Virus record (IMG/VR): IMGVR_UViG_3300015371_000064
Location: 1 to 48,036 of that record
Strand: one strand, 5' to 3'
From: a virus
Length of the DNA: 48,036 bases
The notes under the pieces are model-generated. The model worked only from the letters and a program-made list of their open reading frames with translations, was not told the DNA's origin and made no database searches. Position 1 is the first letter of the stretch, and the number at the start of each line of letters is the position of its first letter. Shown piece after piece: positions 1 through 8,206 of this stretch. Made by a program: the position numbers and the translations under genes.

Positions 1-123
1 GGAGGCTGAAGTGGCTCAGCCTGAGACATAGGAACTGGGCCACCCATAGTGGGGAATGAACCAGTACCATAATCTACATCAGGCGGCTGAGAGCCTGGAA
101 ATGTCTGTGGAGTAGCTGGTGGA
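1..123. repeat. Terminal direct repeat, left copy (assembly circularisation)
   Basis: These 123 bases are identical to 47914..48036. The same minus-strand reading frame passes through both copies without interruption, so joining the ends restores one open gene. This is what an assembler leaves at the ends of a circular or circularly permuted molecule. A true short terminal repeat is less likely because it lies in the middle of a coding sequence. Confidence 0.95.
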
Positions 124-1274
124 TGTGGAGGAGGTGGAGCAGTCCAGCTATCCCTAGCCTGCTGATAATGATAACGTAGTTGAGCTTGCTGGTCAATTAG
201 TTCAGATGCTCTAGCCCAATCACCAGCTTGCGTAGCTCTGTATTCATCCTGTGTTAGTTCAAACATCTTTGCTTCATAACCCTGTTGTAGAGCAGCCATA
301 GCTCTACGACGAAGCATGTCTGCATCATCTGGACCTATAGTTTGTTGTTGACTAGCAGGATGACCTCCACCAAACATGGATGGACCAGCACCCATTAGGC
401 CACCAGTGATGGTGCCCATTGTGGTAGCAGGACCAGTACCTTCTAGTATAGGTTTACCTGTAGCCCAGTTCTGAGCCGCCTGCTCTTGGAATGATTGAGG
501 TGCTTCTTCAAGTAGACCTTCTGATACGAATCCCTTCGCTGCTGCGGGGATTCTATTCCATCCTGTAACAACAGGACCACCTGGCACATCAATATCACCA
601 ATGCCTAGTCTATTTGCTAATTTACCACCTACAGCTCCAAGACCTGTAGTTAAAGCACCTGAACCAAGTGCGATTCCAGCTTGACCAGCAGTTAATCCAC
701 CAGTTGATTGGTGTATTTGGTCCGCTGCCTGACCCGCACTTATGATTCCTTCACCCGCTGCACCAGCCAACCAAGGAGCTATTTCAGGTGCTAGTGCTGT
801 TAGTCCCTTAGCAATACCTCTACCACCATAAATGTATGGGGCAGACTCCAACATTCCCATTACTGCCAGACCGGGATTCTCCCATATTGCATTGAACCCA
901 CCACTGATTCCCCGTGATTGGGCGAATCTCTCTTGTGCCTGTTTGTATTCGTCAGATTGGAAAGATGCCAAGTATTCGTCTAGGTCATTTATTCCCTGAT
1001 TTACTAAGCCTCCACCTATCGATTCTAGCCCTCTACCGATGTATCCACCAGTAAGGGCATCACCAATTCTACCTAGTCCTATCGCAGTTTTAGCAATTCC
1101 GGTAGGTATTCGCATGCCGAACTGTGCGATATCCTGCCATTGTGGTTCAACATAACCACTACCGAAACTACCATAGGTAGGCTGTTGTGGAGTAACAGGT
1201 AGGTCTACCCAACCACCCTGATTCTGGTTTGGTTGAATTACAGGAAGGTCCACCCAACCATTTTGTGGAGGCAT
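1..1274 (-). CDS. Giant polyvalent ejection protein, N-terminal 424 codons
   Basis: The gene starts with ATG at 1274, two bases after the stop of the upstream gene, and runs off base 1. Through the terminal repeat it continues in frame at 47913 and ends at 42870, giving 2,105 residues. The first residues contain the heptapeptide GWVDLPV twice (about residues 6-12 and 21-27), like a docking peptide. Residues about 80-240 are Gly/Ala-rich and hydrophobic (long stretches such as GIALGSGALTTGLGAVGG), a composition typical of proteins ejected into the host envelope. A Gln-rich helical segment and a Pro-rich linker follow near the window edge. The position as last gene of the late operon, after two other internal-virion-type genes, supports an ejected role. 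Confidence 0.85.
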   Translation of the reverse strand, partial: MPPQNGWVDLPVIQPNQNQGGWVDLPVTPQQPTYGSFGSGYVEPQWQDIAQFGMRIPTGIAKTAIGLGRIGDALTGGYIGRGLESIGGGLVNQGINDLDEYLASFQSDEYKQAQERFAQSRGISGGFNAIWENPGLAVMGMLESAPYIYGGRGIAKGLTALAPEIAPWLAGAAGEGIISAGQAADQIHQSTGGLTAGQAGIALGSGALTTGLGAVGGKLANRLGIGDIDVPGGPVVTGWNRIPAAAKGFVSEGLLEEAPQSFQEQAAQNWATGKPILEGTGPATTMGTITGGLMGAGPSMFGGGHPASQQQTIGPDDADMLRRRAMAALQQGYEAKMFELTQDEYRATQAGDWARASELIDQQAQLRYHYQQARDSWTAPPPPHPPATPQTFPGSQPPDVDYGTGSFPTMGGPVPMSQAEPLQP

Positions 1275-1276
1275 CA

Positions 1277-2866
1277 CTATCTCCCCGGAGGATTTTCTGC
1301 CAATCCCTGAACAGCTACTTGGCTACCATCAGTGAATGTAAAGAGAGTTTGATTAAGTTCCTGATTATATTGCCTTCTAGCTACCACTCGACCCTGTGAG
1401 TTAACGGGACTACCAAATGCTGGTGAACCAGCCTGTGATACAGGTCCACCGCCGGGAGCAGCAGGAGCAGGTAATGATGGGAATGCTGATTCCGGTGCAT
1501 CAGGATTAGCACTAATAATGTTAGGAATAGTTCCGGGAGCAAGACCTTTACCCGCACTTGGACTTGGATTCGGTATAGCAGCAGGTGGCGGCGGAGGTTG
1601 CCAGTTAGGCTCAACTGCTTTCCTAGCTCTAATATAGCTATCTACTTGTTCTTGAGTTGTTGCGCCCCAACCAGTTCCGAAGAATCCCTTACTAACTTGA
1701 GGCATTGGATCCCAATCATATCTTGGAGCACCATTCCTCGTAGTCTTAGTCATCCATTCTCTAACTTCAGGATATTGTTCCCACGCATTTCCCCTTGCTG
1801 TTTGTTCAATACGACCTTTCTCTAGTTCTCCTACTGGAGAACCCGGAACTGGGATTCTAGTAGTTCCAGCTTCAGGTCCACCCGCACCTGGAGTGGTAGT
1901 ACCGAAATTAACCCGTTTACCTGCTTGGTCCCAGAAGGGTACTTCCTTGTATCCACCCCTAATAGGGTCAGGTTCCCACACTCTACCATCAGGAGACCTT
2001 AACTGATTAGTAGGAAGTGCAGACTGATTAGTAGCCTGATTCTGTCCTTCTTGTCTAGTATTGTTAATAGTCCATTGTCCCCTTATCGCAGCCATTTCTG
2101 CTTCACTTGTTGTACCCGGTATCCGACCTAGAGTCCTGATACTCTGGGGATTCTTAGGATCATATGCTATTACTATTCCATCTTCAACTTTTACCTCCCA
2201 TTGTTGTGCTCTAGCCTGATTTGCAAGTGCATTGATTCTGGATATTTCAACTCTATCTCTATTGTATCGTTCAGTTTCATCTGCTCTACGATTGGCCGCA
2301 TCAGCGGTGAGCATATTGCTCGCTAGTGTGCGCTGATTGACGTTAGATTGTCTTTCAAGATTTGCAGCATTGTATGCAGGTCCAGCCAATTCCTTCCATG
2401 CGGCCACGTCACGTATGTAGGGAGCATTGAGGAACTTCTGTGAGTTCTCCAGTCCGTTGTCTCCTAATGCCATTCCTGATGCGACGAGTGTGCGTCCAAG
2501 ACTTGGCCTCTCATACTGTGGAAAGTCCTTTAGTAGTCTATTGAACTTATCAGTTGCCTCAGTTTCAGGAGTGTAGAGCTTGTCCACATCCTGCATCATC
2601 TCAGCTAGTGTTTTTCTAGGAGGTGAAGGTATTGGTGTGATAGGAGCGAATTGACTCCCCGCACCCATGCTACTAGACGGAGACATAGGCTGGCTACCTA
2701 CACCACTACCACCTATGGTTCCAGCAGCATCACCAAAGAACGTATAGCCCTCATCAGGATTCTCCTGGTCAGGAGGATAACTACCCTCCTGATATGGAGT
2801 ATTACTCTGATATGAAGGCATGCTATCGAACAAGTTCTGGAGACGAATCTGTGAGAATGGCGCCAT
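1277..2866 (-). CDS. Putative internal virion protein (Pro/Gly/Gln-rich)
   Basis: 529 residues, start supported by a GGAGG box six bases upstream of the ATG. The first 110 residues are disordered (Gly, Ser, Pro), residues about 140-260 are helical with many Ala/Asn/Arg, and the C-terminus is Pro/Gly-rich again. I recognise no enzyme motif. It lies between another low-complexity protein and the giant ejection protein, two bases from each, as internal virion proteins of podoviruses often do. Function inferred from position and composition only. Confidence 0.6.
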   Translation of the reverse strand: MAPFSQIRLQNLFDSMPSYQSNTPYQEGSYPPDQENPDEGYTFFGDAAGTIGGSGVGSQPMSPSSSMGAGSQFAPITPIPSPPRKTLAEMMQDVDKLYTPETEATDKFNRLLKDFPQYERPSLGRTLVASGMALGDNGLENSQKFLNAPYIRDVAAWKELAGPAYNAANLERQSNVNQRTLASNMLTADAANRRADETERYNRDRVEISRINALANQARAQQWEVKVEDGIVIAYDPKNPQSIRTLGRIPGTTSEAEMAAIRGQWTINNTRQEGQNQATNQSALPTNQLRSPDGRVWEPDPIRGGYKEVPFWDQAGKRVNFGTTTPGAGGPEAGTTRIPVPGSPVGELEKGRIEQTARGNAWEQYPEVREWMTKTTRNGAPRYDWDPMPQVSKGFFGTGWGATTQEQVDSYIRARKAVEPNWQPPPPPAAIPNPSPSAGKGLAPGTIPNIISANPDAPESAFPSLPAPAAPGGGPVSQAGSPAFGSPVNSQGRVVARRQYNQELNQTLFTFTDGSQVAVQGLAENPPGR

Positions 2867-2868
2867 GA

Positions 2869-4236
2869 TTAGCCTCCGGTAAAGTATTGATCATCATAAC
2901 CAGGAGTATTACCACTATTATTGTTCCACCAACCAGTGATAGGTGGAGCAAATTGGTTAGGATTCCAGCCACCACCAGCTTGTACAGGTAGTGGAGGTGG
3001 TTGATACCAAGAAGGTTGTTGTTGTTGTCCCCTTCCTTGAGTGAGGTAATCCACCCAAGGAGCAGCCGCATTACTGATTTGACCTATTCTATTCATTGCC
3101 ATATCCCAGTTACCAGGCATTTGTTCAGCCTGACTTGTAGCAGTTACCATATTCTGACCGAAGTTACCACCTTGACCAACGATATTAGAGACTTGAGTTC
3201 CAAACATATTACTCATGCCTGGAGTAGTTCCGTATAGCTGTGAGGCTCCCTGAAGGGCTCTCAGTCTATCGTTAGTGCTCTGTGCTGCCGCCGCTGCTCT
3301 ACTAGCTGCTGCCTGTTGAGCCGCAGCATTATTAGCTGCCTCAGCACGCGCTTGAGCATCAGCATTGTATTGCTGACCCTTAAAGTTCAAATCAGCATTA
3401 AACATACCGACTTGATTACCCTGTCCTGCGTTGTACATTCCTACCTGATTACCCTGACCAGCATTGAACTGATTAGTGTTCATCTCATTAGTAATGTCGA
3501 ATTGCTGGCCCTGATTAGCCTGTTGAGCATTGAAGATGTCACCCTGCATCTGAGCATTCAGTTGTGCCTGTTCGATGTTGGACATTCCACCAAGTCCAGC
3601 CAGTCTATTTGTAGCACGATTCTGAGCGATTCCTGCCTCTACGTTCTGAGCAGCATCAGCCATTCCCTGTCCCTGCTCTCTAGCCATCTTGACCTGAGCA
3701 GCGATAGCATTAGGTGAGTATCCACCCTGTAGTGACCTTTGCTGAGCTATGTTCCTCTCAGCGTTGCCATACGCGGTTCTAATGGGAGACATCCCACGAG
3801 CACGCATATTAGCGATATCTTGAGGACTGTATCCACCAGTCTGCGAGAAGTTCTGATATCCCGCGTAAGACTGGAATGGATTAGATTGCTGAACTCTCTC
3901 CAGTGGACCTAGCTTACGTGCAGCAGCAGCTCTTTCTACACTTGCCTGCTGAGCACTTACTCTCTCAGGATTGACAGTGTAGGCATTGTATCCACCACCC
4001 CCACCGCCGCCACCATCTCCTCCCCCACCGGCAGTATTACCACCACCTGAGTAGATGGACCGATAGTTGTTCATCAAATCGGTATAATTACCGTAGTCCG
4101 CTTCTGTTCCACGGCCATAGTTATAGGCCATAGAGTTAGCAAGTGGACCCTGCTGACTCTCATACCGATTCTTCTGGTAGTCTATCTCATTCCTTACGTT
4201 CTGAGCGCCGCCCCATGACCCCTGAGTAGCTGCCAT
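2869..4236 (-). CDS. Putative internal virion protein (Asn/Gln/Ala-rich)
   Basis: 455 residues dominated by Gln, Asn, Ala and Gly. A poly-Gly linker lies near residues 70-83. Residues about 215-300 hold short tandem units, including FNAGQGNQVGMYNAGQGNQVG-type repeats, then an Ala-rich helix. The C-terminus is rich in Pro, Trp and Tyr. This composition is seen in structural proteins packed inside podovirus heads and ejected with the DNA. No catalytic motif seen. Two bases separate it from the next late gene. Confidence 0.6.
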   Translation of the reverse strand: MAATQGSWGGAQNVRNEIDYQKNRYESQQGPLANSMAYNYGRGTEADYGNYTDLMNNYRSIYSGGGNTAGGGGDGGGGGGGGYNAYTVNPERVSAQQASVERAAAARKLGPLERVQQSNPFQSYAGYQNFSQTGGYSPQDIANMRARGMSPIRTAYGNAERNIAQQRSLQGGYSPNAIAAQVKMAREQGQGMADAAQNVEAGIAQNRATNRLAGLGGMSNIEQAQLNAQMQGDIFNAQQANQGQQFDITNEMNTNQFNAGQGNQVGMYNAGQGNQVGMFNADLNFKGQQYNADAQARAEAANNAAAQQAAASRAAAAAQSTNDRLRALQGASQLYGTTPGMSNMFGTQVSNIVGQGGNFGQNMVTATSQAEQMPGNWDMAMNRIGQISNAAAPWVDYLTQGRGQQQQPSWYQPPPLPVQAGGGWNPNQFAPPITGWWNNNSGNTPGYDDQYFTGG

Positions 4237-4239
4237 GAT

Positions 4240-4623
4240 TTACCCCTGTTTCGGCATTAAAGATTCGTGGAACTTACCCTTTTGCAGTCTATCTAGTGCC
4301 TTAATAGCACCTCGACTAGACTCCCCAATCGACCACGGCACAGAGCTGACATATTGGTAGAGTAAGTCATACTGTTGTTCATCAATATCTACTGTAGAAC
4401 CACCTTCACGCAGTTCGCGGTCAGGTTCTTTAGTCCCTGGTACTAGTCGGCCACATTCACAGGGTTCACTAATCTCCTCTAGCTTGTCTAGTAGACTTAT
4501 TTCACGCTTTAGTATCGATAGTCCCTTCTGTCCATTCTGGTTCCCACCAATAATGAGACCCCGGAACATATACTCGAAGAACTTCCTACCCTGTTCATCG
4601 TCTGTAAACACTAGTGTTCGCAT
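4240..4623 (-). CDS. Hypothetical late protein
   Basis: 127 residues from the ATG at 4623 (MRTLVFTDDEQG...), chosen over the ATG at 4641 because AAGGA lies six bases upstream and the start abuts the stop of the fibre gene at 4626. It has one CECG motif and a helical C-terminal half. Family not recognised; it lies between the fibre genes and the internal virion genes. Confidence 0.7.
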   Translation of the reverse strand: MRTLVFTDDEQGRKFFEYMFRGLIIGGNQNGQKGLSILKREISLLDKLEEISEPCECGRLVPGTKEPDRELREGGSTVDIDEQQYDLLYQYVSSVPWSIGESSRGAIKALDRLQKGKFHESLMPKQG

Positions 4624-4625
4624 CG

Positions 4626-5612
4626 TCAGTCCTTCATGCAATAAACCACGTCAACGTAAGGTGGAAGATTCGGTGCATCATCAGTCCTGTTCATATTGAG
4701 AGGATGCGTATGGTCCCCGACCCCACTTGTATCCCCACTGATACTCACACTTCCTGAGAATGGATGAGAGTGCGGAAGAAATAGCATCGCATCAGGTCCA
4801 CTCCTGTTTACTCCGATTGGAGTTGCGTTATTCACGACTCCTGTATCTCCGCTGAATGAGCCTGACCCAGAGAATGAGTGTAAGTGCGCCCCTGCCTGAC
4901 CAGTAGAACCTGATACATCATGTGAGTGAGTAGCACTTCCACCAGTTGCTCCAAAGCTGGTAGCACCTCGTGGAAATCTACCATCCATACCTGATACTCT
5001 AGTCCATCCTGGTGGACAATTACTAGCGAACATTGCAATTAGTCCTGAAGGTAGACTACCGGGTATAGGCTGCCAAGTCTGGTCCCCTCTAAGGAATGTA
5101 TTAGAATTAGCTACTCCACTTCCCAATCTTGGTGTAGCAACTATTCCTGTAATCAGATTTGAAGCATTAAGAGGAGTACCACCTAGTCCGCCCGGAGAAG
5201 TAAATGCACCATCACTCCTTCTGAACTCCCAATATGCCTGTTGAGTATTCAAATCATTTGCCACATGCTGAATATAGAAGTTATTACTACCTCCAAATAT
5301 TCTACTTACTTGATTATTCACTCCAGCAGCCAAATCCCAAAAGGCTATGAGAGGAACTGGAGCTACAATATTCTGTGGACTTGCAACAAATGAGTTCTGT
5401 TTGTCAGCAAGGACTACGTTAGATGAGAGACGAGCATCAACTACCGTTCCTGACGTAATAACACCGCCAGATAGATTAACGACAGCATCAGTACCACCAG
5501 TTTCATGAGTAATGTGATGCGGACCTCCACCACCAGAACCTCCACCTGCTATTACTCCAGCAGGTTGCCAGATTGGAACCCATTCCGTAGTTGCAGGATT
5601 AGGAGTTGCCAT
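4626..5612 (-). CDS. Tail fibre / receptor-binding protein with HxH-rich collar-type tip
   Basis: 328 residues. An N-terminal Gly-rich linker is followed by a module HHITHETGGTDA...VITSGTVVDARLSSNV (about residues 32-76), which also occurs in the neighbouring fibre (5612..6580). The C-terminal half begins GLIAMFASNCPPGWTRVSG and contains HSH, HLH, HSH and HTH motifs spaced between Gly/Ser loops, ending NLPPYVDVVYCMKD. This is the layout of tail-collar/tip domains; in T4 gp37 HxH pairs bind iron along the needle. Likely host-receptor tip. The start overlaps the preceding gene's stop. Confidence 0.85.
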   Translation of the reverse strand: MATPNPATTEWVPIWQPAGVIAGGGSGGGGPHHITHETGGTDAVVNLSGGVITSGTVVDARLSSNVVLADKQNSFVASPQNIVAPVPLIAFWDLAAGVNNQVSRIFGGSNNFYIQHVANDLNTQQAYWEFRRSDGAFTSPGGLGGTPLNASNLITGIVATPRLGSGVANSNTFLRGDQTWQPIPGSLPSGLIAMFASNCPPGWTRVSGMDGRFPRGATSFGATGGSATHSHDVSGSTGQAGAHLHSFSGSGSFSGDTGVVNNATPIGVNRSGPDAMLFLPHSHPFSGSVSISGDTSGVGDHTHPLNMNRTDDAPNLPPYVDVVYCMKD

Positions 5613-6580
5613 TATGTAGTCTCGTAAGAACCTGCAAGACGGATTAAGTCTCCATTTGCGAAGGTTGCTGGATAAGTGTTGGATATGACAGTGTTGAATC
5701 CGGTGAAAAGTATCGAAACATTGCTGAAATCATTCGTATAGATAGCTCCATCTGTTCTATAATTGGCTCCTCCGGTCAGGGTATATGCATTTCCGAGTAA
5801 TACCAGGTTAAATCCAGGATTAGCACCCGCTACTGGCAGTCCAAAGAAGTATTGTCCTGTTCCGAACGTAGTCGTAGTGTTAGCTACGAGAGAAATCTTG
5901 AAGTGACAAGTCTTACCTACGAGAGTATACCTTCCAGTCAGTACTCCATTACCGATTGCTGGAGCAGTTCCAGTTGAAATCCATGCTGGAGTGTATGTTG
6001 CCCACTCTCCTAGCGGTACTGGTCTACCTCGCTCACCAATAGCACCTGCTACGGCAAGTCCACCATTGATGGTCTGACCCACTGAGAAGTTATTATTGAT
6101 GTTTCTGAGTGCGACGTTACCACTTAGTCTAGCATCTGATAGTACTCCAGAGTTAATTACTGAGGCAGCTAGTTGAGTAATAGCATCGGCTCCACCTGTC
6201 TCATGCGTAGTATGATGTGGTCCCGGTGGAGTAGTTGGAAATGGCTCAGGAGGTGTAACTGTACCATCCTTTACGCACATGTAGAGGATGCCGTCTGCAC
6301 CTACAACGATGTCTCCATCATTATAAACTGGGCCTGATACGAAATCTCCTAGATAGTCTAGGTCCATTCCTGGCGGTCCCGGCGGAGTAGTACCTCCACC
6401 ACCTCCGCCACCTGCTTCAACAGCACTTATTCTCTCTTTTAGAGAGCCAAGAATCGGAGTGAGTCGTTCAATAATCTCCTGAATAGTTTGATAGAGTGCA
6501 TTATCAGTATCTTTAGATTGGGCAAGAATACCCTTCAGGTCAGCGAACTCCGGTAGGTTCCTAGATGGTCTGAATGGCAT
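5612..6580 (-). CDS. Tail fibre protein
   Basis: 322 residues. Residues 1-55 are helical (QTIQEIIERLTPILGSLKERI), probably a trimeric coiled coil. Next come a poly-Gly hinge, a small module with GDIVVGADGILYMCVKDG that resembles carbohydrate-contact repeats, and the module HHTTHETGGADA...VINSGVLSDARLSGNV shared with the next gene. The C-terminal 150 residues are beta-rich (FKISLVANTTTTFGTGQYFFGLP), like globular fibre heads. Probably stacks with the neighbouring fibre. Confidence 0.8.
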   Translation of the reverse strand: MPFRPSRNLPEFADLKGILAQSKDTDNALYQTIQEIIERLTPILGSLKERISAVEAGGGGGGGTTPPGPPGMDLDYLGDFVSGPVYNDGDIVVGADGILYMCVKDGTVTPPEPFPTTPPGPHHTTHETGGADAITQLAASVINSGVLSDARLSGNVALRNINNNFSVGQTINGGLAVAGAIGERGRPVPLGEWATYTPAWISTGTAPAIGNGVLTGRYTLVGKTCHFKISLVANTTTTFGTGQYFFGLPVAGANPGFNLVLLGNAYTLTGGANYRTDGAIYTNDFSNVSILFTGFNTVISNTYPATFANGDLIRLAGSYETT

Positions 6581-6581
6581 T

Positions 6582-6893
6582 CTAGTTACCCGGATACGAC
6601 GTGTAGAGTTGCTTAGTGAAGATTACGATACGGTTAATCCTGAACTTCTCGAATCTCTCAGTAGTTTTCAGCTCGAATGATGCGCGCTGTTCTACGAAGT
6701 TGACTATACGAGTTGGAGAGAATCGGTTCTTATCATTCATAGTGATAGGAATCATTAGTTTTGAGCGGATATCCCCAAGAGAATACACAGATAGGCGCAA
6801 ATCACCCCTTCCATCTACTCTGACACGGAGAGATGCGAAGTGAGTTACTAGCTCACCAGAACTACGCTCTGATAATACGGCACCTACAGGCAT
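6582..6893 (-). CDS. Hypothetical structural protein
   Basis: 103 residues, beta-strand-rich with many basic residues, no known motif. It sits between the LamG fibre and the coiled-coil fibre with spacers of one or two bases, so it is probably a small virion or fibre-attachment component. A GAG-rich ribosome site precedes the ATG. Confidence 0.6.
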   Translation of the reverse strand: MPVGAVLSERSSGELVTHFASLRVRVDGRGDLRLSVYSLGDIRSKLMIPITMNDKNRFSPTRIVNFVEQRASFELKTTERFEKFRINRIVIFTKQLYTSYPGN

Positions 6894-6895
6894 CT

Positions 6896-8206
6896 CTACT
6901 CACCTATGAAGGCTGTTCGGATGGTTGGGTCTGGAATCTTAACTACCTTACCCTTATTATACTTATCAGCAACAGGGCCACCCTTGTCTATTGCAAAGAG
7001 TCCAGCAAATGCCTCTACAGTCTGACCGGGTAGTCCCGTAGTAATACCTGCAAAGGTAACAAAGAGTAGAATATTACTGAGATTAGCCTGAGCAGTTGGA
7101 ACTGCTGGAACTTGACCAGGATAAGTAAACTGACCACCATATTGCCACGCATACAGTAGTTCTGGAGTGGCCGCGGCTGGAAGTGCTACTCCTGTTTTAA
7201 GTCCAAATCGATTAAGAGAATTACCGGCAGCACCCTGTTCAACTCCATTATGGTCTATATATAGTCCCCAACTATCAGTTGCACCTAATCCACCCCCAAC
7301 AGATGAAGAAGGAAGTGCATAGTATTTTGCACTCCAGAAGGGTACTGTAGCAGCTTGTGGAAACTGTCCTACATCTTCAAATTCATAGAATTGAGTAGAT
7401 TTATACACCGTCGGAACTGCTGGTGAAGTACCAGGATTGACGGATATGATAGTTGGCCCCTTGAATACGGGATAAATCCATGCATTACAGGGTTGAGTCT
7501 CTAGCCACACAGGGTCACGTATCTTATCAAAAGCACTTCTATCAACTTTTGAAGTCCAATCGTGTCCTGCCTCCCAGTCCGTAGAAGTGTAAGGCTGACA
7601 GATACTTGCGGTATCTGTTCGTGTTCGCATGGTACATGCCCAGACTGGAGGTATACCAACATTCTCAAGCCATTGATTAGGTGCTTGTTGTATCTCAGTT
7701 GATGTGATAGCACGATTCCACACTTTGAAATTGCAGATTGAATGCACTGGAGAACATCTGATAACGCATCTCAGGAATAAGTCACTATTACCCGCAAATG
7801 GTAAAGTTCCAGCTAGAGTCAATACGAGAGGACTACTTGGGTCGCCTGGAACACTTTCTCCGGCTCCCCACACTTCAAAGTTTAGTCCATTCTTTCTTAT
7901 AACGAATACTTGCCAGTGAGGAATCGCTATACCTGAGACAAAGAGAGCTGGTCCCGCTTGACTTCCACCGAAAGTTTGCACTAGATACCAAGCTCCATTT
8001 ATAGCCATGAACTTGATACCCATTCCAAATCGACTCATGTATTCAAAAAGTGTGATATCAGTATGGTCTTGGCAGTAAACCCAGAAGGAAACGGCAAAAT
8101 CCTGATTATACCAGATATCAGAAAAGACTACTGGTGGATTAGCAGCTTCTCGTCCAGTATTCCTAAACTCAAACTCTGCCACACCTGCAAAGGTTTTGAT
8201 AGCCAT
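6896..8206 (-). CDS. LamG/concanavalin-like tail protein
   Basis: 436 residues. Residues about 30-180 look like a LamG-type jelly roll: FAVSFWVYCQ, then GIKFMAINGAWYLVQTF, WQVFVIRKNGLNFEVWG and NFKVWNRAITSTEIQ, the last being the family's typical closing strand. The rest is beta-rich without an assigned fold. LamG domains bind glycans and are common in phage tail fibres and tail tips. It follows the nozzle-like protein directly. Confidence 0.75.
   Translation of the reverse strand: MAIKTFAGVAEFEFRNTGREAANPPVVFSDIWYNQDFAVSFWVYCQDHTDITLFEYMSRFGMGIKFMAINGAWYLVQTFGGSQAGPALFVSGIAIPHWQVFVIRKNGLNFEVWGAGESVPGDPSSPLVLTLAGTLPFAGNSDLFLRCVIRCSPVHSICNFKVWNRAITSTEIQQAPNQWLENVGIPPVWACTMRTRTDTASICQPYTSTDWEAGHDWTSKVDRSAFDKIRDPVWLETQPCNAWIYPVFKGPTIISVNPGTSPAVPTVYKSTQFYEFEDVGQFPQAATVPFWSAKYYALPSSSVGGGLGATDSWGLYIDHNGVEQGAAGNSLNRFGLKTGVALPAAATPELLYAWQYGGQFTYPGQVPAVPTAQANLSNILLFVTFAGITTGLPGQTVEAFAGLFAIDKGGPVADKYNKGKVVKIPDPTIRTAFIGE

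Noticed and set aside
3316-3717. 133-codon plus-strand frame opposite the internal virion gene
   Set aside because: Ser/Ile/Leu-rich mirror of the Gln/Asn-rich real gene; no ribosome site.
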